From NCBI GenBank assembly GCA_022448665.1, contig JAKUUO010000042.1, positions 1 to 7,768 on the forward strand: 7,768 nt of DNA, in the 5' to 3' direction. Below the pieces are notes generated by a model. That model had not been told where the DNA came from and searched no databases. It worked only from the letters and a program-made list of their open reading frames with translations. The DNA comes from Candidatus Thalassarchaeum betae (GTDB lineage Archaea > Thermoplasmatota > Poseidoniia > Poseidoniales > Thalassarchaeaceae). Below, in pieces: positions 1 to 5,784 of this stretch (its first letter is position 1; every line of letters begins with the position of its first letter). A program made the translations under genes and the position numbers.

Positions 1-2
1 CA

Positions 3-1052
3 ACCAGAGGCACCTCGCTGAAGGATGGGCGCAAAACGGCCATCAACGAGTACATCCACAACTACGCCGCCCTCGGCCTCGACCCCGACAACACCAGCGT
101 CTATTTCCAGAGTTCCCGGCCAGCGGTGCAGAGACTTGCATTCACACTCGGAAGGCGGACAAACCTCTCGGAGTTCGAGGCCATCTACGGATTCAGTGGT
201 GAGACCAACCTCGCGCACGTGCAGGCGCCGCTGGTGCAAGTAGGTGACATCATTCACCCACAGCTCGATGAGTATGGCGGCCTCCGCCCGATAGTGGTCC
301 CCGTCGGCATCGATCAGGATCCTCACCTGAGACTGACCAGAGGGATTGCCGGCAAGACACACTGGTTCAACGTCAAGCCGCGAACCGAGGGCGGCCTGAC
401 CGTAGCTCTCTCGGTCCAAGAGGACAATCAGGCCGCTCTAGGAGTCTCAGGAGGCAAAATCGACTCAGCTGTCAGGGATTCGGTCTTCGAGCGCATGGCA
501 CAGGCCCTCGCTCCACTGGGATTCGCTGATTTGCTAGCCAATGCCAAGCACGGCACCTTGGAAATCCCTGGCGCTACGTTGGACGACCGCGCTCGTGTGC
601 GCATGTGCATGCTGGCATTGGAACGAGAGTTGGGTGGAATGGGACTGATGCCACCTTGCTCCACGTATCATAGATTCGCAGTGGGAATGACGGGTGACAA
701 GATGTCGTCGTCACATCCCGAGACTACCATCTTCATGGACGAGACCCTAGAGGAGATGGAAAGGAAAGTTAAGAGATCGTTCAGTGGCGGCCAGCCCACC
801 ACCGAGGAGCACCGCAGGCTCGGCGGCGACTGCTCCAAGGACGTCGCGTTCCAGTACCTACAGTTCTTCTTCGAGTCCGATGACAACGCCCTCGCCGAGG
901 TCAGGAACGAATACGAGAGCGGAAGGATGCTCGCAGGGGAGATCAAGCAGATCTGCATAGACAAGGCAACCGAATGGCTGACCGAGTTGGCTGAGCGCAG
1001 GAACATGTGGGTGGACAGACTGGATGAGTTCCTTGCGGCCGATGCCTTCTAG
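3..1052 (+). CDS. trpS: Tryptophanyl-tRNA synthetase, archaeal type, 5' truncated by the window edge
   Basis: This cytosolic class I synthetase charges tRNA-Trp with tryptophan using ATP. The frame is open from the first complete codon at base 3, so the gene begins outside the window; the GTG at 126 is internal. About 349 C-terminal residues are present and the HIGH-type motif is missing with the N-terminus. Visible landmarks are a GIDQDPHLRLTR block (from base 306), typical of TrpRS and not TyrRS, and the class I KMSSS loop (bases 699-713) inside GDKMSSSHPE. Next comes the family segment LGGDCSKDVAFQYL and a helical C-terminus. About 115 residues separate the TRGIA block from KMSSS, far more than in compact TrpRS. 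I recall a similar insertion, ending in a PPSSVYHRF-like stretch, in haloarchaeal enzymes. The TAG stop overlaps the stop of the opposing zpr1 gene. Confidence 0.95.
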   Translation, partial: TRGTSLKDGRKTAINEYIHNYAALGLDPDNTSVYFQSSRPAVQRLAFTLGRRTNLSEFEAIYGFSGETNLAHVQAPLVQVGDIIHPQLDEYGGLRPIVVPVGIDQDPHLRLTRGIAGKTHWFNVKPRTEGGLTVALSVQEDNQAALGVSGGKIDSAVRDSVFERMAQALAPLGFADLLANAKHGTLEIPGATLDDRARVRMCMLALERELGGMGLMPPCSTYHRFAVGMTGDKMSSSHPETTIFMDETLEEMERKVKRSFSGGQPTTEEHRRLGGDCSKDVAFQYLQFFFESDDNALAEVRNEYESGRMLAGEIKQICIDKATEWLTELAERRNMWVDRLDEFLAADAF

Positions 1053-1660
1053 GACATCGCATCAGCATCGAACACCGGCACCGAAGGCCCGGTTGACAGG
1101 ACATTCATCTCTTCACCGCTCAACTCGCGCGAGACCGCATCCTCATGCAGTATCTGGCTGCGTCCCATGGGGTCCAGCAGGACCAGTTCAACACTCGATT
1201 GCCCTGACTTGATGCTGCTGATCTCATTGAGTAAAGCGATGCACTCGTCAACAGCCTCACCACTGTCTTCTTCACTCCTAGCCTGCCTATGGAGCATGCT
1301 GATGGCATCTTCGAACCTGCTGAACACACCCTCGATGTTTGAGATGTACCCAGTAGCACTACCGCCCGGCACAGCCTCCAAGTCAAGCCCCACCAGCCTG
1401 ACCGTGCAGGAGGCGGAGCGCACGACTCTTACGGTCATGTGCTCAGGAGAGTCGACGAGCATCGTACTGGCACCTGGTTTCTCGCCCCCTGCCGGGATGA
1501 AATCGGTGTGCTTCCACCCGCACGCGTCACACAGTATGGTGAGTTGGGTATGCTCCCCGAAATACGGAATCTCAGACGTGTGAGCTATCATCGTCAGACC
1601 GGCATCCGAGGAGCAGACCGGGCAGGGCTGCTCGACAATGCTCTCCATGGGCCACCTCAT
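1049..1660 (-). CDS. zpr1: ZPR1-family zinc-finger protein (archaeal, single zinc-finger module)
   Basis: The product has 203 residues. It opens with a C4 zinc finger, C13-x2-C16 and C44-x2-C47, whose 30-residue spacing and following CGWKHTDF-like segment match the ZPR1 module. The beta-rich domain then carries YISNIEGVFSRFEDAI (residues 105-120) and LLDPMGRSQI (161-170), both ZPR1 landmarks. Eukaryotic ZPR1 has two such modules and acts as a chaperone for elongation factor eEF1A. A similar role toward aEF1A is inference, because the archaeal proteins are little studied. The ATG at 1660 lies in the ATGA overlap with the sepF stop, suggesting translational coupling. A second in-frame ATG at 1648 (MESIVEQPC) follows an AGGTGG and would give 199 residues, so the start is uncertain by four codons. 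The stop shares a CTAG tetranucleotide with the trpS stop. Confidence 0.85.
   Translation of the reverse strand: MRWPMESIVEQPCPVCSSDAGLTMIAHTSEIPYFGEHTQLTILCDACGWKHTDFIPAGGEKPGASTMLVDSPEHMTVRVVRSASCTVRLVGLDLEAVPGGSATGYISNIEGVFSRFEDAISMLHRQARSEEDSGEAVDECIALLNEISSIKSGQSSVELVLLDPMGRSQILHEDAVSRELSGEEMNVLSTGPSVPVFDADAMS
1652..1657 (-). promoter_or_regulatory. Shine-Dalgarno-like AGGTGG inside the zpr1 start region
   Basis: AGGTGG lies between the two candidate ATG codons of zpr1. It sits only three bases (CCC) before the ATG at 1648, which is a short spacing, and is downstream of the coupled ATG at 1660. It is the reason the second ATG must be considered. It may equally be chance, since it encodes Arg-Trp. 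Confidence 0.3.
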
Positions 1661-2070
1661 AGGTACATGGGCCGGTCATCGGACATGCGAGTACTCTCGA
1701 AGTTCACAGGCAGCAGAAGCAGCCTCGAGTCACCAAGTCTGACAACTTCACCGGACAAATCGCCCTCAACAAAACTCCTGATCCTCTCGACCGCTGTCTG
1801 TAGCTCGAGTTCCCTACCGAGTAACCTGCTCATCTCGACGATTACCAAGTCCCCGTCGGAGACCCAGTCCATCACCATGGGGACTCCAGTGATGTCATCC
1901 AGCACGGCACGGTGTACTATCGCATCGCCAATGCCTCGTGAGACGGGCGCATCGGGATACCGAACGCCTAGGTCGTGATAGTCCTGCCCCGGCTCTATGG
2001 GGGTGCCGACATCATCGGGCACGCTCGGCATCTCTATCCAGCGCGGACCACTGCCCTCCCCTTTCGCCAC
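1657..2070 (-). CDS. sepF: SepF-like cell-division protein (FtsZ membrane-anchor family)
   Basis: This 137-residue protein has a core at about residues 52-125 with the SepF pattern: a strand, GDLVIVEMS (residues 73-81), a helix (about 89-103), then SGEVVRLGDSRLLLLP (residues 106-121). Archaeal SepF binds FtsZ, dimerises through this alpha/beta core and attaches the division ring to the membrane through an N-terminal amphipathic helix. That helix is not obvious here: residues 1-50 are rich in Gly, Pro and Asp. The start is a GTG at 2070 with no clear Shine-Dalgarno sequence. No ATG, GTG or TTG occurs in the at least 20 in-frame codons upstream that I read by eye, and the next in-frame ATG is codon 14 (2031). 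The stop overlaps the start of zpr1 by ATGA, so the two form one minus-strand unit. The family call rests on pattern memory, with moderate confidence. Confidence 0.68.
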   Translation of the reverse strand: MAKGEGSGPRWIEMPSVPDDVGTPIEPGQDYHDLGVRYPDAPVSRGIGDAIVHRAVLDDITGVPMVMDWVSDGDLVIVEMSRLLGRELELQTAVERIRSFVEGDLSGEVVRLGDSRLLLLPVNFESTRMSDDRPMYL

Positions 2071-2202
2071 GCCTAATCGCCTGAACCGCGTGCCTTGACT
2101 TCTGCGGTCTCCCCGGCGAGGAAATGCTGTTTGCAGCGATTGAACGATAATCCGGCTTCCTCTCCCGTCGCATTGATAAGGGGCCCGAATGGAGTCGGGT
2201 TC

Positions 2203-2222
2203 GCTGGGGACTTCCCCGCAGC
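2203..2222 (+). repeat. Hairpin directly upstream of the psmB ribosome binding site
   Basis: GCTG-GGGA, loop CT, TCCC, then a CG bulge and CAGC can fold into an eight-pair stem interrupted by the bulge. It ends at the base before the AGGTGA of psmB. If it lies within the transcript it could modulate ribosome access. The two-base loop is too tight for RNA, so the innermost pair would have to open. As DNA, GGGGACTTCCCC is a short interrupted palindrome that a regulator could bind. Confidence 0.4.
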
Positions 2223-2228
2223 AGGTGA
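2223..2228 (+). promoter_or_regulatory. Ribosome binding site of psmB
   Basis: AGGTGA ends four bases before the ATG at 2233. Together with the short propeptide expected for the family, it fixes the psmB start there and rules out the open-frame extension upstream. Confidence 0.75.
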
Positions 2229-2232
2229 CTCA

Positions 2233-2859
2233 ATGAACGAGACCGCAGATGTCGTCAAGACAGGAACGAGCACCTTGGGTATCACTTTCGATGGAGGAGT
2301 GGTAGTCGGTGCTGACCACAGAGCCACCATGGGGCACTTCATCGCTAACAAGCGCGTTCAGAAGCTGTTCCAAATTTCCGATACAATCGCTCTGACGACG
2401 GCCGGCCTCGTTGGCCACGCACAGTCACTCTCGCGAACACTCGCAGCCGAGCTGCGACTGTACGAACTCAAGCACGGCACCGTGATGTCTGTCAAGGGTG
2501 CTGCTACTCTCACCGCAAACATCCTAGTCGGCCGCCCCCACTACGTTCAACTCCTCATCGCCGGAATAGACGAGTCCGGGGGCAGCGTATACAGCATCGA
2601 TTCGGCAGGTGGCTCAATACCTGATCTCTACTGCGCCACTGGTTCAGGAAGTCCTTTCATGTACGGCGTCCTAGAAGACCAGTTTTCCGAGGGGATGTCG
2701 CAGGACGATACCCTCAAGGTAGCCGCCAAGGCCCTGCTCGCCTCCGCTCAGCGCGACGCTGCTAGCGGTAACGGCATGGACCTCGCTGTAATCACACCTG
2801 GTGACGGGTTTTGCCTGCTCTCCGAAGACGATGTCTCAGCCCTCCTTTCCGGAATATGA
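2233..2859 (+). CDS. psmB: 20S proteasome beta subunit (catalytic, N-terminal threonine hydrolase)
   Basis: This is the proteolytic subunit of the archaeal 20S proteasome, forming the two inner seven-membered rings of the cytosolic barrel. The product has 208 residues: an 11-residue propeptide (MNETADVVKTG) that is cut off autocatalytically, then a mature chain starting TSTLGI. Numbered from the new Thr1, the catalytic Asp17 and Lys33 fall exactly in place (VGADHRAT, VQKLFQI). The S1-pocket AGLVG is at 46-50. The supporting GSGS motif (126-129) and QRDAAS (Asp164, Ser167) match residues usually numbered Ser129, Asp166 and Ser169. The sequence is strikingly like the Thermoplasma subunit. The AGGTGA sets the start. 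The alpha subunit and the PAN ATPase gene are not in this window. fttA follows 79 bp downstream on the same strand, a neighbour pair I recall from several Euryarchaeota. Confidence 0.97.
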   Translation: MNETADVVKTGTSTLGITFDGGVVVGADHRATMGHFIANKRVQKLFQISDTIALTTAGLVGHAQSLSRTLAAELRLYELKHGTVMSVKGAATLTANILVGRPHYVQLLIAGIDESGGSVYSIDSAGGSIPDLYCATGSGSPFMYGVLEDQFSEGMSQDDTLKVAAKALLASAQRDAASGNGMDLAVITPGDGFCLLSEDDVSALLSGI

Positions 2860-2926
2860 TCACACTCCCGGCCAAGTGCCAACCCCCTCCTTTCTCGGGA
2901 GAACAGTACTGCCGCGAGTCTAACAA

Positions 2927-2934
2927 GGAAGTGA
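2927..2934 (+). promoter_or_regulatory. Ribosome binding site of fttA
   Basis: GGAAGTGA ends four bases before the ATG at 2939. An overlapping ATG at 2935 is out of frame with the gene, so this site supports the 2939 start. Confidence 0.6.
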
Positions 2935-2938
2935 ATGA

Positions 2939-4855
2939 ATGCGCCTGACGCTCAGTGAGCTGAAGAAGAAGATATCGAAGATGATACCGGATGACGTTGA
3001 CTACGAGGTCGACCTCGAAGCCGGCTCGATCGCGATAATTACCAAGCAGCCGGAGGCTTTCGGTGGCGCAGGAGACAACCTCACTGTCAGGATAGCCAAG
3101 ACGATCAAGCGCCGCATCGTCATCAGGCCTCACAGTGACATCCTAGCCGACGAGAAGACCGTTCATGACGCCGTCGCTCAGATAATCCCGTCCGATGCCA
3201 AAGTTCGCAAGGTTTGGCTCGACCCGGCTCTCAGTCAGGTGATTCTAGAGTGCGATGATCCATCTACCGCCGTCGGTAGGAAGGGCTCTAACATCCGCGC
3301 TCTCAGGGATGAGATAGGTTGGTTGGTGGATGTCGTCAGGGCTCCAGCGATAGAGAGTCGGACCCAGCATGACATCCGCCGCTATCGAAAGGAGTTGGCC
3401 GACGAGAGGAAGTCCCTGCTCAGAAAGTTCGGTACCCGGATATACCGAACTCAGCGTCCAGGCGAGCCATGGGTCCGTGTCACTGCACTGGGTTCCTACA
3501 GGGAGGTCGGCAGGGCCATGCATCTGGTAACCACGAACGAGTCCAAGATACTGGTAGACTGCGGCGCCAAGCCTACAACTAATCGCAGCGAGGTCCAACC
3601 GTTCTTCGCTGCACCCGAGATGCTGCCACTGGACAATCTCGACGCCGTAGTAATCACCCATGCCCATATCGACCACATCGGGATGCTCCCGGTGCTGTTC
3701 AAGTACGGCTATAGGGGACCGGTCTACTGCACTCCACCGACCCGGGATCTGATGACACTGCTGCAGATTGATTACATCAAAGTCGCAAAGGCGGAAGGCA
3801 ACGAGCCGCCTTACTCCAAGGCAGACATCCAAGAGTGCATCAAACACGTCGTCGACATCAACTGGGGCGACAAGACCGACATATCACCTGACATCAAGAT
3901 GACCATGGAAAACGCCGGACACATCCTCGGCTCATCCAGTGTGTACATGCAGATAGGCGAGGGCAAGGGCGAGCACAAGTTGCTCTTCTCCGGCGATATC
4001 AAGTACGAGAAATCATGGCTCTTCGATGCGGCCACGGTCCGATTCCCCAAGGTCGAGACGCTGGTGATAGAATCGACATACGGAGGGCCTCAGGATGTGC
4101 AGCCCACCAGGCAGCAGGCCAGTCAAGAGCTGCAGGACCTGATTCAGGACACTCTCGGCCGACGCGGCAAGATATTCTGCCCAGTTTTCGCTGTCGGGCG
4201 CTCACAAGAGGTCATGATAGCGATTGACCAGTTATTCAAATCCGGCATCGTGAAGCCCGTCACCGTGTGGGTGGATGGGATGATCTCCGAAGCCACCGCT
4301 ATTCACTCCAGTCACCCTAACTTTCTGAATCGTGATCTCCGCAGGCAGATGCTCAAAGGTGGTATGGATAACCCCTTCAACTCCTCTTGGTTCAAGCAAG
4401 TAGATTCGAGAGAGCAGCGCGACGCTATACTTCTGGATCCCAATCCGTGCATCGTCCTCGCGACCAGCGGGATGATGACGGGCGGGCCGATCGTCGAGTA
4501 CTTCAAGCACTGGGCCCCCGAGCCTAGTGCCACTTTGTGCTTCGTCGGCTATCAGGCATCGGGGACTCTGGGAAGGCGTCTACAGAAGGGCCATGCACAA
4601 GTTCCCCTCATGGACGGAGGGCAGACTCTGATGGTCGATATCAGGTGCAATATGGTCACCATCGACGGGTTCAGCGGCCACTCGGACAGAAACCAGTTGA
4701 TTGACTACGTAGACGCGCTGAATCCAACTCCGAGGAAGATTATCTGCCATCACGGCGACCCCCAGACCTGCAACGCCTTCCGGCAGGGCCTTAGGGAGAA
4801 GTTCAGAGTTCAGACCTACGCCCCTGCTAACCTCGAGACCCTGAGGCTGTCCTGA
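2939..4855 (+). CDS. fttA: aCPSF1/FttA: KH-domain beta-CASP metallo-beta-lactamase ribonuclease and transcription termination factor
   Basis: This protein cleaves nascent RNA 3' ends and terminates transcription; it is the archaeal relative of eukaryotic CPSF73. The 638 residues match the family's usual length. Residues 1-135 hold the N-terminal KH region, with a GxxG loop, GRKG, at 113-116. The metallo-beta-lactamase core begins near residue 178 (RVTALGSYREVGR) and has the zinc motif HAHIDH at 241-246, His328 (GHILG) and Asp353 (SGD). The beta-CASP motifs are Glu378 (ESTYGG), His581 (SGHSD) and His605 (HHGD). All metal and catalytic positions I can identify are present, so the enzyme should be active. 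The family dimerises through its C-terminus. It lies 79 bp after psmB and may share its transcript. Its stop directly abuts the stop of the opposing membrane-protein gene. Confidence 0.95.
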   Translation: MRLTLSELKKKISKMIPDDVDYEVDLEAGSIAIITKQPEAFGGAGDNLTVRIAKTIKRRIVIRPHSDILADEKTVHDAVAQIIPSDAKVRKVWLDPALSQVILECDDPSTAVGRKGSNIRALRDEIGWLVDVVRAPAIESRTQHDIRRYRKELADERKSLLRKFGTRIYRTQRPGEPWVRVTALGSYREVGRAMHLVTTNESKILVDCGAKPTTNRSEVQPFFAAPEMLPLDNLDAVVITHAHIDHIGMLPVLFKYGYRGPVYCTPPTRDLMTLLQIDYIKVAKAEGNEPPYSKADIQECIKHVVDINWGDKTDISPDIKMTMENAGHILGSSSVYMQIGEGKGEHKLLFSGDIKYEKSWLFDAATVRFPKVETLVIESTYGGPQDVQPTRQQASQELQDLIQDTLGRRGKIFCPVFAVGRSQEVMIAIDQLFKSGIVKPVTVWVDGMISEATAIHSSHPNFLNRDLRRQMLKGGMDNPFNSSWFKQVDSREQRDAILLDPNPCIVLATSGMMTGGPIVEYFKHWAPEPSATLCFVGYQASGTLGRRLQKGHAQVPLMDGGQTLMVDIRCNMVTIDGFSGHSDRNQLIDYVDALNPTPRKIICHHGDPQTCNAFRQGLREKFRVQTYAPANLETLRLS

Positions 4856-5134
4856 TTACAGGACAGGAACATCGAAACCCGCTTCGACGGGGTCTGGAAC
4901 ATCCTTCGGTGCCGCGTCGGTCTCGTCCTCTTCGTCCCATGACTCAGAACCCTCGGACTCTCCATTCTCCCAAGGTGCCGTGGGGGTGAGTGCCATTGCC
5001 AGTGCAAGTGGAGTCAGAAGCAAGAATCCCCAAGCCTCGGCAGTCAACTCCCCTTCGGATGCAAAGGTGTTGGCTGAGAGCACGATTAGCATCACTGCGA
5101 GCACCCAACCTATGGCGACTCGCGGCTTCCGCAT
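4856..5134 (-). CDS. Small two-helix membrane protein with acidic tail, function unknown
   Basis: I do not recognise a family. The 92-residue product starts MRKPR, a positive N-terminus. A hydrophobic segment follows at about residues 7-25 (signal anchor or signal peptide, with an ANTFA-SEG stretch that could be a cleavage site) and a second at about 34-52. The remaining 40 residues are rich in Asp, Glu and Pro. I take this frame as real over the overlapping plus-strand frame because its hydrophobic pattern is coherent, whereas the plus-strand reading here is a featureless Ser/Ala-rich stretch. The stop abuts the fttA stop and the ATG overlaps the candidate ATG of the divergent zinc-ribbon gene, leaving no space for a promoter unless that gene starts later. 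No Shine-Dalgarno sequence is visible. Confidence 0.6.
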   Translation of the reverse strand: MRKPRVAIGWVLAVMLIVLSANTFASEGELTAEAWGFLLLTPLALAMALTPTAPWENGESEGSESWDEEDETDAAPKDVPDPVEAGFDVPVL

Positions 5135-5669
5135 GAGGCTCGCAGAGGATGATGATACATCAAATCGGCCTAGAAATGATGATCTTCGGCCGAGACAACC
5201 TCTTGAACCGCGATTCCAGGGCTATTCCGTGGATGAGGTCTGGCTGCTAGTCAAATGCTCATGCGGCAATTGGTTCGGAGCTCGGAAGACCGCCATTGCC
5301 ACTTGTCCCCGTTGCGGCTCCTCCGATTCGTGTAAGGCCTTCAGGGAGTTCCATTCGACTGAGCAACTGGCCGAGGCCGTCGCGGCCTCTAACCTGCCCC
5401 GTCAGATCAGCCAAGAGGTCGAGTCTCGGACTGCTGTCGAAGTGAGCAGACGCAGCACTGCCGCAGAGAGGCAGCGTGGTGGTCCGGAAGCGATCAAGAC
5501 AATCATGAAGCAGTCCACTGGTGAGGATGGCACGCTGACTCTGAAGTCGTTATCCCGGGAACTCGAGAAGGAGGGGATCGACGAACCCTCCGCAGAGCAA
5601 ATAATAGGCCAGGCAGAACTGGGAGGGATACTGATCCGCTCCAGTCCAGATAACTGGTCATGGCTCTAG
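5133..5669 (+). CDS. Zinc-ribbon protein with C-terminal winged-helix-like domain (DUF5817-like)
   Basis: The product is 178 residues from this start. A zinc ribbon has ligands C42-x-C44 and C58-x2-C61 (KCSCGNWF and CPRCGSS). A helical linker rich in Gln, Glu and Arg spans about 74-125. The C-terminal part (about 131-178, GTLTLKSLSRELEKEGI to WSWL) looks like a small winged helix. The layout resembles the archaeal DUF5817 family from memory; a nucleic-acid-binding role is inference. The start is uncertain. ATG 5133 overlaps the start of the divergent gene, ATG 5112 would extend it by seven codons, and GTG 5229 (MDEVWLLVKCSCG) would put the ribbon at the N-terminus. Codons 2-32 have low GC at third positions (11 of 31 by hand count) against 20 of 31 in the next block, which favours the later start. 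tRNA-Pro follows 37 bp downstream. Confidence 0.72.
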   Translation: MRLAEDDDTSNRPRNDDLRPRQPLEPRFQGYSVDEVWLLVKCSCGNWFGARKTAIATCPRCGSSDSCKAFREFHSTEQLAEAVAASNLPRQISQEVESRTAVEVSRRSTAAERQRGGPEAIKTIMKQSTGEDGTLTLKSLSRELEKEGIDEPSAEQIIGQAELGGILIRSSPDNWSWL

Positions 5670-5706
5670 TAACCTTCATCCGAGCCCCTCCAGTGGAACG
5701 GCATCA

Positions 5707-5784
5707 GGGCCCGTGGGTTAGTCTGGCCTATGCTAGATCGTTTGGGACGATTTGACCCAGGTTCAAATCCTGGCGGGCCCACCA
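5707..5784 (+). tRNA. tRNA-Pro (anticodon UGG), CCA encoded
   Basis: The acceptor stem GGGCCCG pairs perfectly with CGGGCCC (5774-5780), followed by A73 and an encoded CCA (5782-5784). The D-loop holds AG and GG at the standard places (5720-5721, 5725-5726), though the D-stem is weak with wobble pairs and a T-T mismatch. The anticodon stem GATCG/CGATT (5736-5740 and 5748-5752) closes a seven-base loop TTTGGGA with anticodon TGG at 5743-5745 and G37, as usual for proline. The variable loop has four bases. The T-arm is CCAGG-TTCAAAT-CCTGG. No intron is present. It reads proline CCN codons and may be cotranscribed with the zinc-ribbon gene 37 bp upstream. Confidence 0.95.

Larger units (their letters stand above)
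2071..2232. promoter_or_regulatory. Divergent spacer between sepF (-) and psmB (+)
   Basis: These 162 bases separate the divergent starts of sepF and psmB, so promoters for both units should lie here. I see no strong archaeal TATA box. The most AT-rich stretch is around 2140-2152 (TTGAACGATAAT). The psmB frame stays open through this spacer to an upstream GTG or ATG-type codon near 2095, but the protein evidence places the real start at 2233. Confidence 0.5.

Noticed and set aside
126..128. GTG as the start of trpS
   Set aside because: The frame is open back to base 3 and the upstream codons read as normal TrpRS sequence (NYAALGLDPDNTSVYFQSS), so the GTG is an internal valine codon.
2095..2232. 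An N-terminal extension of the proteasome beta subunit (46 extra residues)
   Set aside because: The ATG at 2233 has a good AGGTGA and gives the short propeptide typical of the family. The upstream reading shows no recognisable protein pattern.
2863..2901. A terminator from the CTCCCG / CGGGAG inverted repeat after psmB
   Set aside because: Six pairs around a loop of almost 30 bases, with no T-run behind it, is not a convincing terminator. Archaeal termination does not need such a stem.
3245..3847. A 200-residue open frame antisense to fttA
   Set aside because: It lies wholly within the strongly supported fttA coding sequence and reads as a shadow frame without domains.
4980..5132. Zinc-ribbon gene starting near 4980
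   Set aside because: The extra residues are a Ser/Ala-rich stretch that mirrors the hydrophobic codons of the opposing membrane-protein gene, and they bear no domain.
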